From Thermoanaerobaculia bacterium (GTDB taxonomy: Bacteria > Acidobacteriota > Thermoanaerobaculia > Multivoradales > Multivoraceae), in contig JAJDZH010000434.1 of the NCBI GenBank assembly GCA_022824725.1, positions 1 through 33,973 on the forward strand: a stretch of 33,973 bases of DNA, given 5' to 3'. Positions 19,710-27,598 of this stretch are shown here, one piece after another. A model generated the notes under the pieces. It did not search any database and had not been told where the DNA came from. It saw only the letters and a program-made list of their open reading frames with translations. The stretch's first letter is position 1; every line of letters starts with the position of its first letter. A program made the position numbers and the translations under genes.

Positions 19710-20831
19710 ATGCAGCGCGGTAACGGCACGTCGCAAGAGGCAGCGCCCAGGCGCGGCAAGCGCCGGGTCACCGCCCGCCGCAAGCCGCGCCGGCTGCGTT
19801 TCGGCAACTTCGAGTTCGACCCCGAGACGCTCGAACTGCACGGCGACAGGGAGTCGATCCGGCTCCAGCCGCAGCCGGCCAAGCTGCTTCACCTGCTGAT
19901 CGCCAGCCGCGGCGCCGTCGTGTCGCGCGCGGCGGTTCGGCGGCACCTCTGGCCCGACGAGATCCACGTCGAGTTCGACCAGAGCATGAACTCCTGCGTC
20001 AAACGCATTCGGGTGGCGCTCGGGGATAGCGCGGAGGCTCCCCGCTACATCGAGACGCTTCCGCGGATCGGCTATCGATTCCTGCAGCCCGTGATGGAAG
20101 TTCCGGAAGGTGACCCGCGGCTACCGGCTCCGCGGGCCGCGCCGGCCGCCCCGGAACCCCGGCCGCGGTCTCGACGGATCGCGGCTGCAGTGCTCGCGGC
20201 GGTGGGCGCGGCCCTCGGAATCGTCCTCACGGTCCTGACCTGGCATGGCCTGGACTCCCGGCCCGGCACCGCCGACGAGCCGCCGCGCCAGGTACTTGCG
20301 GTGCTGCCCTTCGCCGCCCTCGAGAACTGGACCGGCGCCGAGCCCTTCCGCCAGGCCCTGGCCCAGGAACTCATCACCTCACTCGCCCGCCACGGCTCGC
20401 AGAACCTCGCCGTCGTGGCCCAGGACGCCGGGCCCGACGTGGATACCGGCGCGGCGGTGCCCGGCGTCAACGCCGACTTCGTCCTCGACGGCCGCGTTCA
20501 GCGCGAGCAGGGCACGCTCCGGGTGTGGGCGCGCCTGCTGCTCGCGAAGGACGGCACCGTGCTGTGGACCGAGGCCTACGACGGCGCGGAGGACGAGATC
20601 CTCGTCTTCCAGACCGAAGTGAGCGCCAGGATCGGCGACGCCGTGCTCGGGCGGTTGGCGCAGTTCGTCGAGGAAGACCCGGCGCCGCAGAGTTCCAGGC
20701 GGAGCCGGCCTGACGGCCGGCGCCCTGTCTTCCACGGGTCAGAAGACCCATGGTCACACGCCTTCGGCGGCAGCGGGTCAGAAGACCCGCGCACCCAGCG
20801 GATTCCGCCAGGAGCCGGGGCGGCCGGGTAG
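19710..20831 (+). CDS. Winged-helix DNA-binding membrane protein with FlgO/TolB-like periplasmic domain
   Basis: 373 aa. An OmpR-type winged helix at about residues 28-130 (RLRFGNFEFDPETLEL ... LWPDEIHVEFDQ ... ETLPRIGYRF) is closely similar to that at 330-923. A hydrophobic helix follows (about 153-176). A FlgO/TolB-N-like domain then runs over about 190-335 (VLAVLPFAALENWTGAEPFRQAL ... ADFVLDGRVQ ... WTEAYDG). This architecture is frequent in Acidobacteriota and usually continues into TPR repeats, which are missing here. From about residue 335 the sequence is low-complexity, and residues about 351-363 ([12 protein letters not shown]) are the REP-like repeat read in frame, so the original C-terminus was probably replaced or extended by the repeat. 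The end overlaps the convergent aat gene by 54 bp. Confidence 0.8.
   Translation: MQRGNGTSQEAAPRRGKRRVTARRKPRRLRFGNFEFDPETLELHGDRESIRLQPQPAKLLHLLIASRGAVVSRAAVRRHLWPDEIHVEFDQSMNSCVKRIRVALGDSAEAPRYIETLPRIGYRFLQPVMEVPEGDPRLPAPRAAPAAPEPRPRSRRIAAAVLAAVGAALGIVLTVLTWHGLDSRPGTADEPPRQVLAVLPFAALENWTGAEPFRQALAQELITSLARHGSQNLAVVAQDAGPDVDTGAAVPGVNADFVLDGRVQREQGTLRVWARLLLAKDGTVLWTEAYDGAEDEILVFQTEVSARIGDAVLGRLAQFVEEDPAPQSSRRSRPDGRRPVFHGSEDPWSHAFGGSGSEDPRTQRIPPGAGAAG
20736..20798 (-). repeat. REP-like repeat, copy 8, plus a partial hairpin
   Basis: Complete hairpin GCGGGTCAGAAGACCCGC at 20773-20790 with the head to 20798 and the preceding GGCGGC element; a partial copy GGGTCAGAAGACCC lies at 20736-20749. 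The copy provides the stop codon and last six codons (LGARVF) of aat on the minus strand and part of the C-terminus of the winged-helix protein on the plus strand. Confidence 0.85.
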
Positions 20832-21494
20832 CGCGACGGCGGCCGCCAGTTCGTCCAGGAAGCGCGTTCGCGCGACCTCCTCGGCTCCGAAGCGCAGGAG
20901 ATGCTCGGTGACCTGCTGGCAATCGATGAAGGCGAAACCCCAGTTCCGCAGACGGTCGACAAGGTGAACCAGGGCGACCTTGGACGCGTTCGAACGCCGC
21001 GTGAACATCGACTCGCCGAAGAATGCGCCGCCGATGGCGACCCCGTAGAGGCCGCCGGCCAGCTCGCCGTCCGCGAGACACTCGACCGAGTGCGCGAACC
21101 CCTTGCGGTGCAGGCGATCGAACGCATCGATCAGAGGCTGCGTGATCCAGGTGCCCGGCCTGCCCGAACGGTCCTCCGCGCAGGCGGTCATGACTTCACG
21201 GAAGCGCGTGTCGACCGTGACCTCGAAGCGACCATGCCGCAGTTCCTTGCGGAGGCTCCGCGAGACCCGGAACCGCTCCGGACAGAGCACCAGCCGCGGG
21301 TCGGGCGAGAACCAGAGCATGGGTCCGTCGGCGCCCAGGAGCGGCCAGGGGAAGATGCCCGCCCGGTACGCGGCCAGCACGCGCTCCGGTTCGAGGTCGC
21401 CGCCCACCGCCAGCAGGCCGCTCGGGTCCGCGAGCTCCGGAGACGGAAAGTCCAGACTCCGTTCGTCGAGCTGGAAGGGGCCCGGCCGGTTCAT
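20778..21494 (-). CDS. aat: Leucyl/phenylalanyl-tRNA--protein transferase
   Basis: 238 aa, near the usual 230. Transfers Leu or Phe from aminoacyl-tRNA to the N-terminus of proteins beginning with Arg or Lys, marking them for ClpS/ClpAP. Signatures: FPSPELADPSGLLAVGGDLEPERVLAAYRAGIFPWP, MLWFSPDPRLVL, TWITQPLIDAFDRLHRKGFAHSVE, GGLYGVAIGGAFFGESMFTR, ASKVALVHLV and FIDCQ. The last residues LGARVF and the TGA stop come from the REP-like repeat; the conserved core ends before them, so activity should be unaffected. The ATG at 21494 lies 10 bp after the ychF stop, making gdsl-ychF-aat a likely operon. Confidence 0.95.
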   Translation of the reverse strand: MNRPGPFQLDERSLDFPSPELADPSGLLAVGGDLEPERVLAAYRAGIFPWPLLGADGPMLWFSPDPRLVLCPERFRVSRSLRKELRHGRFEVTVDTRFREVMTACAEDRSGRPGTWITQPLIDAFDRLHRKGFAHSVECLADGELAGGLYGVAIGGAFFGESMFTRRSNASKVALVHLVDRLRNWGFAFIDCQQVTEHLLRFGAEEVARTRFLDELAAAVALPGRPGSWRNPLGARVF

Positions 21495-21504
21495 CGCCGG
21501 CGGC

Positions 21505-22569
21505 TCACACGTTGAACCGGAAGTGAACGACCTCGCCGTCCCGCACCGGGTAGCCCCGGCCCTCCAGACGCAAGGTTCCGCGGTCGCGGCAGGCGGCCAT
21601 CGAGCCGGCGTCGATCAGCTCCCGCCAGTCGACGACCTCGGCGCGGATGAAGCCGCGTTCGATGTCCGAATGAACGGCCCCGGCCGCGGTTCCGGCGGTG
21701 TCGCCGCGGCGAATGGTCCAGGCACGCACCTCGTCCTCGCCGACGGTGAAGAAGGAGATCAGCCCCAGGAGGCGGTAGCCCGCCCTCACCACGCGCACCG
21801 CGCTGGGCTCGTCGAGGCCGGCTTCGGCCAGAAAGGCGCCGCGGTCCTCCGGCTCGAGGCGCGAGATCTCCTCTTCGAGGCCGGCGCTGACGGCCAACCC
21901 GTCTGCCCCGGGCGGAAACTCGAGACCGGCGATCGCGTCCCGGTCGCCCGCGACCCCTTCGTCGACGTTCAACACGACCAGCATCGGCTTCAGGGACAGC
22001 AGTCCGTAGCCCCGCAACTGCTTCTCTTCACCGCCGCCGAATTCCATCGACCGCAGCGACGTCTCCGCTTCGAGCGCGGGAAGAACACGCTCGGACAGGA
22101 GTGCGCGCTCGCGCTTCTCCTGGTCGGTGAGGCCCCGCTTCTCGGCCTGGACCAGGCGCTCGAGCCGGCGCTCGACCAGCTCGTAGTCCGCGAGGATCAG
22201 CTCCAGGTCGACCGCGGCGACGTCGCGCGCCGGGTCGACGCCGCCGGCCGGATGGACGAGTTCCGGATCCTCGAACGCGCGCACGACGTGAACGAGGGCG
22301 TCCATCATCCGCAACTCGGCCAGGTCGAGGGTCTCGCCCCGGCCGCGGTCGATGCCCGGGACGTCCACGAACCGCACCTGCGCCGGCACGTAGCGCCGCG
22401 GGCCGTAGAGCTCGCGGAGCCTCTCCAGGCGCGGATCGTCGACGTGCGCGACGCCGACGTTCGTCGTCCTGGACGCCTTGAACTTCGCGGTCTCCTGACG
22501 CGAGGCCGTCAGCGCGTTGAAGAGCGCCGTCTTGCCCGCCTTCGGCAGGCCGAGGATGCCGAGCTGCAT
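21505..22569 (-). CDS. ychF: YchF/OLA1-family P-loop ATPase
   Basis: 354 aa, normal length. Cytoplasmic TRAFAC-class ATPase that binds ribosomes. Walker A is GLPKAGKT (the family usually has GLPNVGKS), followed by NVGVAHVDDPRLERL, VRFVDVPGIDRG, the ALVHVVRAFEDPELVHP segment, and the DVAAVDLELILADYELVERR coiled-coil start. LVVLNVDE occupies the altered G4 position that favours ATP over GTP. The C-terminal TGS-like domain has LISFFTVGEDEVRAWTIRRG, HSDIERGFIRAEV and the final VVHFRFNV. The region usually reading KGASKGEGLGN is shortened here (DRGRGETLD). The ATG at 22569 follows the GDSL gene stop by 12 bp. Confidence 0.92.
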   Translation of the reverse strand: MQLGILGLPKAGKTALFNALTASRQETAKFKASRTTNVGVAHVDDPRLERLRELYGPRRYVPAQVRFVDVPGIDRGRGETLDLAELRMMDALVHVVRAFEDPELVHPAGGVDPARDVAAVDLELILADYELVERRLERLVQAEKRGLTDQEKRERALLSERVLPALEAETSLRSMEFGGGEEKQLRGYGLLSLKPMLVVLNVDEGVAGDRDAIAGLEFPPGADGLAVSAGLEEEISRLEPEDRGAFLAEAGLDEPSAVRVVRAGYRLLGLISFFTVGEDEVRAWTIRRGDTAGTAAGAVHSDIERGFIRAEVVDWRELIDAGSMAACRDRGTLRLEGRGYPVRDGEVVHFRFNV

Positions 22570-22581
22570 CTGGAGCGCCTT

Positions 22582-23760
22582 TCAGACGCCGGCGCCGAAG
22601 TTGGCGGCGAGGACGGCCAGGTCCTCGCCGTCGACCTGACCGCTGCCGTCGAGGTCGGCGTCAGCGTCGTAGCGACGCGAACTCGCGCCGGCGCCGAACG
22701 CCAGGCCCAGGCGGACCAGATCCGAGCCGGTTACCCGTCCGTCCCGGTCCACGTCGCCCGGCGGAATGACCGCGCCGTAGACCTGGAAGCGGCCGAGCTG
22801 CCGGTTGAAGACGTTCCCGTTCAGATCCCAGGCGCGAAGGGTCATCGTGACCACGCCGCTCAAGGGGACGGGCGGCTTGTAGCTCCACTGCAGACGGCGT
22901 CCATCGTCGTCCACGACAGGCGCCGGCGCCGGCGCGCCGGCGACCACGAGAACTGCCGACCCTTCCACGATGTCGCTGCCGAAGTCCGTCATCTCCACTT
23001 TCACCGTGGCGTCGGCCGGGACCTGACTCGCGCCGTGCGCCGGTTCGAGCCGGGTGGGCACGGGCGGCACGCTGTCCGTCCCGAGGAGGACGTCGGCGAA
23101 GACCGCCGCCAGCAGGTCGTAGCCCGGTCCGTTCGGGTGTCCCACGGGGTCCTCCTCGCCCGCGTAGTAGTACTCCCGGAACAGCCGCGGCCTGCTACTG
23201 AACACCTCGAACGGATCGACCAGGCCGCGGCCGCGCTCCGCGGCCAGCCGCCGGATCGCCTGAACGAGGTCCTGGTTCTCCACGTTGTTCGGGTCGAAAC
23301 GGGCATTCAGCAGGCGTGGAATCAATGTCGCGTGGTACGGCGTTCGCCCGGCTTCGGCCGCCAGCGAAGCCATCCGGTCCAGATTGAACAGGGTCGTCTC
23401 CGGCGAGATTCCGCGGCTGATGTCGTTCGTGCCTTCCATCAGCAGCAGACAGTCGCCGGGCTCCGCGAGCACGCCGTCGATGCGCGCCAGGCCCTCCGGG
23501 GTCCGCTCCGCGCCCACGCCCCGGTTGTCGACGACGAGCCCGGGAACCAGTTCCTCCAGGCGCGGCGGGTAGCCGGGCGCCTCCCGCTCCGGATCGTCGC
23601 CTACGCCGGCCGTGATGCTGTCGCCGAACGCCGTGCAGCGACCGGGCGTCTGGGCCGCGGCGGAGGCACCGAACGCGATGGCGCCGACGAGAGTCGCGAC
23701 GGCGAGCCGGAGGGCCCGCGGGGCCCTGCCAGGGGACCCGATGAGGTAGCTACCGGCCAA
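22582..23760 (-). CDS. Secreted SGNH/GDSL hydrolase with C-terminal dockerin-like domain
   Basis: 392 aa. Signal peptide at about residues 16-37 (ending AAAQ). SGNH hydrolase domain at about 40-230 with the nucleophile block FGDSITAG, the GTND block III, and a histidine block DPVGHPNGPGY; the usual D-x-x-H spacing is one residue longer here. A beta-rich Ig-like segment (about 235-335) is followed by a type-I dockerin-like pair: DVDRDGRVTGSDLVRLGLAFG and DADLDGSGQVDGEDLAVLAANFG, each a calcium-loop plus helix. Likely an extracellular esterase on carbohydrate or lipid. The start is TTG at 23760; no better in-frame start precedes the signal peptide. First gene of the gdsl-ychF-aat run. Confidence 0.82.
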   Translation of the reverse strand: MAGSYLIGSPGRAPRALRLAVATLVGAIAFGASAAAQTPGRCTAFGDSITAGVGDDPEREAPGYPPRLEELVPGLVVDNRGVGAERTPEGLARIDGVLAEPGDCLLLMEGTNDISRGISPETTLFNLDRMASLAAEAGRTPYHATLIPRLLNARFDPNNVENQDLVQAIRRLAAERGRGLVDPFEVFSSRPRLFREYYYAGEEDPVGHPNGPGYDLLAAVFADVLLGTDSVPPVPTRLEPAHGASQVPADATVKVEMTDFGSDIVEGSAVLVVAGAPAPAPVVDDDGRRLQWSYKPPVPLSGVVTMTLRAWDLNGNVFNRQLGRFQVYGAVIPPGDVDRDGRVTGSDLVRLGLAFGAGASSRRYDADADLDGSGQVDGEDLAVLAANFGAGV

Positions 23761-23832
23761 TGGGCGGCCATCCTACAAAAGCGCCGGGTTCGGACGGTCA
23801 AACGGGTTTCTTCTCTCTCGATTATGTGCTAT

Positions 23833-23848
23833 TGTGCATGTTTGCACA
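23833..23848. promoter_or_regulatory. 16-bp inverted repeat, possible operator
   Basis: TGTGCATGTTTGCACA has perfect 6-bp arms and sits in an A/T-rich island 71 bp upstream of the secreted-protein gene at 23919. The position fits an operator in its promoter, but the regulator is unknown. Confidence 0.4.
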
Positions 23849-23918
23849 TCCGTCAGTTTTCCTTGGCAGTCTTCCTTGGACTTGGGGGGGCCATCGCGCC
23901 CTTGAGGAGAGAAACGGA

Positions 23919-25274
23919 ATGATGAGGCAAGCCTGCGGTCTGGTTCTGGCAGTCCTGCTCGGACTTCCCGCCGCGCTTTCGGCACAGGGGACGTCTTACG
24001 TCCTGATCGGCGACAGCGACGACGCCAGGGAAGTTCTGCTCAGCGTTCACAACCCGACCAGCCACGGTCAGAGCTTCGACGTTCTCCCGATCGCCGCGGG
24101 AACCGACGGCGTCCGTCGGTCGACCTCGCCGACCCGCATCGACGTTCCGGCCGGACGCACGATGGTCTACTCCGAGCTCGCCGGCGGCGGTCCCGCGATG
24201 GTCGAGCTGACGGCCCACGGCGAACTCACCTTCCAGGCGTACCTGATGCCCCTGAACTCGAGCGGCAGCCGGGTCGGTCTGCGCCAGCAGGTCCCGATCG
24301 TCGACTCGGAGAGCCTCATCCGCGGCGGCAACTGGGCCTATGTGACCGGACTGCGCCGCGATTCCAACGATCGTTCCGACTACGCGATCCTGAACCTCTC
24401 CCACTCGACCAACACCTGCGAGCACCGGGTCCGAAGCCGCGAAGGCTACTGGGCCCGGGAGTCGAGCGTCCTGAGGCACCCGCCCCTGTCCCTGACCTAC
24501 GTGGCCGACGTGCTCAAGGTGGTCGGCGTGGAGCTTGGCGATCGCTACACCATCTCGACCAACTGCGGCGACAGCTTCTACGTGGCCGCGCTCGTTTCGG
24601 ACGACAGGAACGACAGGCTGACCGTGCTGGAACCGTCGCAGAGCGGCGTCTCGAGCCTGAGGCCGCCCGGACACGACGAGCCACCGGCGACACCGGACCC
24701 GGAAACGCCGGACCCGCCGCCGTCTGCCGGTTGCCCCAGCGGCTGGACCTGTCTGAATCCGGACCGAACGAGCCACAGGGTGAGAAGGCAGGATCTCCAG
24801 TACATCTTCCGCGCCGGTCTGGAGGCCGGCAGCTACCGCTCCGTCGAGCTGGAGTTCAACCTCCGCACGACCAGCATCGACCCGGCAGGGGCCCAGATCT
24901 TCTGGCTCGGGATCAACCGCCACAGAGACCTGCTCGGATTCACGGTTCAGCGTCGAAGCGACCTGTTCGTCCGCCACGGCCTGGGTGTCACCCACACCAA
25001 CAAGGCCCGCCTCGTCCTGCCGCGGGCGTTGACGCCGAATCAGACGTACAGGCTGACCTACCGCTACAACGCCGGCGGGGAGGTTTCCCTCTGCGTGACG
25101 GACAGTCAGGAAACGCGGTTCTGCTCCCGGGGCACGGCAAACGTCGACTCGCTCTCGTTCACCGCCTCCGATCGACTCGTCCTGGTCATGGGCAGCGATG
25201 GCACCGAGGAAATCGAGCCGCCGCAGTGGGGCTGGACGTACAGCGACATCCGACTGCGCGCCCGAAAGAACTGA
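23919..25274 (+). CDS. Secreted protein of unknown function with two beta-rich domains
   Basis: 451 aa. I do not recognise the family. A signal peptide (about residues 1-22, ending ALSAQ) predicts secretion. The N-terminal part (about 25-240) is beta-rich with repeated polar strands and a cysteine pair (NTCEH, NCGDS). A proline-rich linker (about 250-268, PPATPDPETPDPPPS) separates it from a second domain (about 268-450) that starts CPSGWTCLNPDRTSH, continues with alternating strands and ends in WGWTYSDIRLRARKN; this resembles lectin- or concanavalin-like sandwiches but not decisively. The ATG at 23919 (or 23922) is preceded by GAGGAGAG at about 8-10 bases. An inverted repeat at 23833-23848 lies in its promoter region. 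Confidence 0.75.
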   Translation: MMRQACGLVLAVLLGLPAALSAQGTSYVLIGDSDDAREVLLSVHNPTSHGQSFDVLPIAAGTDGVRRSTSPTRIDVPAGRTMVYSELAGGGPAMVELTAHGELTFQAYLMPLNSSGSRVGLRQQVPIVDSESLIRGGNWAYVTGLRRDSNDRSDYAILNLSHSTNTCEHRVRSREGYWARESSVLRHPPLSLTYVADVLKVVGVELGDRYTISTNCGDSFYVAALVSDDRNDRLTVLEPSQSGVSSLRPPGHDEPPATPDPETPDPPPSAGCPSGWTCLNPDRTSHRVRRQDLQYIFRAGLEAGSYRSVELEFNLRTTSIDPAGAQIFWLGINRHRDLLGFTVQRRSDLFVRHGLGVTHTNKARLVLPRALTPNQTYRLTYRYNAGGEVSLCVTDSQETRFCSRGTANVDSLSFTASDRLVLVMGSDGTEEIEPPQWGWTYSDIRLRARKN

Positions 25275-25292
25275 GGCGGCCCGAACGCCGCC
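25275..25292 (+). terminator. GC-rich hairpin right after the stop, possible weak terminator
   Basis: GGCGGC-CCGAAC-GCCGCC begins one base after the stop codon of the 23919 gene. Only three T's follow shortly after, so it is a weak intrinsic terminator at best or an mRNA 3'-end stabiliser. Confidence 0.4.
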
Positions 25293-25349
25293 TCCCGCTT
25301 TGCCTGGCGCGGGATCCCCGCCTCCCGAACACGGCAGTAATGTAGCCCC

Positions 25350-26819
25350 ATGAGGCCGCGCCGAGCCGGAGTCCACCTGTCGCTAGCGCTCGCCGCCGCG
25401 GCCCTGTGGACCGGCTGCGCCGAGGCGCCGCCGGTCCACCGCGGACCCATCGTGCTGATCACCATCGACGCGTTGCGCGCCGACCTGGTCGGCACCGGGC
25501 TGCTGCCGAACCTGGATCGCCTCGCAGCCGAGGCGGACTGGTCCGGTACGGCGATCACGACCTCGAGCTGGACGGTGCCGTCCATGGCGTCGCTGTTCAC
25601 CGGTCAGCAACCCTGGCGTCACGGCAGTTGGCACAGCGCCCGCGCCCACCTGCGCGACGACGTGGCGACCCTGCCCGAGATCCTCCGTGAGCTCGGCTAC
25701 GAGAACGCGGCCTTCCGGTCGAACAGCTGGCTCACACAGACCTTCGGCTACGTCCGCGGCTTCGACCGCTTCGGTCCCGTGAGCCGGATGGAACGGGTCA
25801 CGGAGGTCCTGGCGGCGCTCGACGGCGGTCCGCAGTTCGTGTGGATGCACCTGCTGCCGCCGCACGCGCCCTACCGCCGCCACGCCCGCTATCTCGACCG
25901 CCTGGACGCCCCGCGCGACGACCTGCCGGAGCGGATCACTCCACTCGACCTGCGGCCGTTCGCCGATCCGGAGAGGCCACTCGACGCGGATCAGCGGGAA
26001 AGGGCCTGGCAGCTCTATCAACTGACCGCCGCCCACGCGGACAGCCAGGTCGGCGAGATGCTGGCCGCGCTGCGTGACAGCGGACACTTCGACGAAGCCC
26101 TGATCGCCGTGACCTCCGACCACGGGGAAGAGTTCGGCGAGAACGGCCAGGTTCTGCACGGCAACAACCTGCACCGCGTGCTGATCGAGGTGCCGCTGAT
26201 CGTCAAGCTGCCGGCGGCCTGGCCCCGTGCCATCGACCCCGGCGCGACCGTGGCCAACCACCGCCTGTTCTCCACGCTGATCGAAGCCGCCGGCGGGACG
26301 CCGCCGCCCGGCAGTCCGCCCAGCCTGTTCGAACCCAGCGCGGACGGAGCGTTGTCCGAGCTCTACCTCGGCAACGGCGTGAACCGGATGTCCCTGGTCG
26401 AGGGCGATCGCCAGCTCATGTGGACCAGCCGTTTCGCGCCCGCCGAGGAGCGCTACTACGACGCGATGCTGGCGCTGGCTGGCGCTGAGCCGCCGTCGCC
26501 GCTGCCGGAAGCGCCGGAGGAACTGACGGCTCGCCTCGAACGGGAGTTCGAGAACGCGCCGCCGCTGATGGGGGCGCCCGGCACGCGGCCCGGGCTCCAG
26601 GCCTTCGACTGGGGCGCCGACGGCACGGTCGAGCCGGGCGCCGCGGAAGACGACTTCGCGCGCCGACTGCAGGAGCGCTGGCAGGCGGAGAACGGTTCCG
26701 ACCTGGCCGCCCGGCTCGCCGAACGCGGCGAGCCCGAGATCAGCCCGGAAGAGATGGAACGGCTCCGCGCCCTGGGCTACGTCGTGACGTCGCGCAAGCC
26801 GGCGCCGGACGGCGAGTAG
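25350..26819 (+). CDS. Sulfatase-like lipoprotein, alkaline phosphatase superfamily
   Basis: 489 aa. Lipobox WTGC (cysteine about residue 23) predicts a lipoprotein. The alkaline-phosphatase fold begins PIVLITIDALRADLVG with the metal-binding Asp. The nucleophile region SSWTVPSMASLFTG has Thr where sulfatases carry the Cys/Ser converted to formylglycine, and no CxPxR signature is present, so a phosphatase, phosphodiesterase or phosphotransferase role is more likely than true sulfatase. VTSDHGEEFGENGQVLHG supplies the second Asp-His pair. The C-terminus carries the EMERLRALGYV motif shared with many Acidobacteriota proteins of this kind and with the gene at the right edge of the window. ATG at 25350. 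Substrate unknown. Confidence 0.83.
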   Translation: MRPRRAGVHLSLALAAAALWTGCAEAPPVHRGPIVLITIDALRADLVGTGLLPNLDRLAAEADWSGTAITTSSWTVPSMASLFTGQQPWRHGSWHSARAHLRDDVATLPEILRELGYENAAFRSNSWLTQTFGYVRGFDRFGPVSRMERVTEVLAALDGGPQFVWMHLLPPHAPYRRHARYLDRLDAPRDDLPERITPLDLRPFADPERPLDADQRERAWQLYQLTAAHADSQVGEMLAALRDSGHFDEALIAVTSDHGEEFGENGQVLHGNNLHRVLIEVPLIVKLPAAWPRAIDPGATVANHRLFSTLIEAAGGTPPPGSPPSLFEPSADGALSELYLGNGVNRMSLVEGDRQLMWTSRFAPAEERYYDAMLALAGAEPPSPLPEAPEELTARLEREFENAPPLMGAPGTRPGLQAFDWGADGTVEPGAAEDDFARRLQERWQAENGSDLAARLAERGEPEISPEEMERLRALGYVVTSRKPAPDGE

Positions 26820-26833
26820 TCGGAAGACTTGCG

Positions 26834-27565
26834 CTACAGCCGCGGCTTGCTCGCGGGCCGGAGCCGCAGGTCGTAGACCTCGGCCGACGGCGGCAGCGCG
26901 GCGGCGTCGACGATCGCGCTCGCCACGTCCGCGGGGTCGAGGAAGCGCTCCTCGTCGTAGCGCTGGCCGAGACCGCGGCAGACCTCCCGCTGCATCCGGC
27001 CGCGGGTCCTGCCGGGGTAGACGCTGAGCACCCGGACGCCGTCGGCGTTCACTTCGGCGCGCAGGCCGTCGGCGACCGCCCGCAGCGCGTGCTTGCTCGC
27101 GGCGTAGGCGGCGCTGCCGGCGCCCGCCCCGAGGCCCGCCGTCGAGTTGACGAAGACGACCAGGCCGCAGCGGGCACGGAGTGCCGGCAACAGACGTTGG
27201 GTCAGAAGGTACGGAGCGCGGACGTTGACGGCGAACTGGAGATCGAGGTCCCCGGCCGACGCCGATTCGACCGGACCCGCGCGGAAAGCGCCGGCTGCGT
27301 GGACGACGAGGTCGACGCCGTCGCCCAGCGACTCCACGGCCGCGCCGGCCGCCTCGACCGCCGGCTGCCCGGTGAGGTCTCCGGCGACGATCCGAACGGC
27401 CGCGGCGCCTTCGTCCAGCTCCGCCCCGATCTCCCGCAGCCGCGCCTCGTCCCGGCCCAGGAGCAGCAGGGACGCCCCTTCCCCGGCCAGCGAGCGGGCG
27501 AGTGCTCCGCCGATCGCGCCGGTGGCCCCGGCCACGACCGCGACCCGATCGACAAACCTCGACAC
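26834..27565 (-). CDS. Short-chain dehydrogenase/reductase
   Basis: 243 aa. Classical SDR fold with the NAD(P)-binding GATGAIGG near the N-terminus, the FAVNVRAP motif, catalytic Ser in VNSTAG and catalytic YAASK. The substrate is not predictable. The protein lacks the C-terminal signatures of FabG. The start is GTG at 27565. Convergent with the sulfatase-like gene, whose stop is 14 bp away; a degenerate REP-like trace may lie at the junction. Divergent from the secreted-protein/glycosyltransferase pair. Confidence 0.88.
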   Translation of the reverse strand: MSRFVDRVAVVAGATGAIGGALARSLAGEGASLLLLGRDEARLREIGAELDEGAAAVRIVAGDLTGQPAVEAAGAAVESLGDGVDLVVHAAGAFRAGPVESASAGDLDLQFAVNVRAPYLLTQRLLPALRARCGLVVFVNSTAGLGAGAGSAAYAASKHALRAVADGLRAEVNADGVRVLSVYPGRTRGRMQREVCRGLGQRYDEERFLDPADVASAIVDAAALPPSAEVYDLRLRPASKPRL

Positions 27566-27598
27566 CCGCGGAGCTTACCGGCCGGTAAGCTGCGGTTG

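Noticed and set aside
26812-26837. Degenerate REP-like repeat at the sulfatase/SDR junction
   Set aside because: Shares only about ten consecutive bases (GTCGGAAGAC) with the repeat and lacks the hairpin; too weak to count as a copy.
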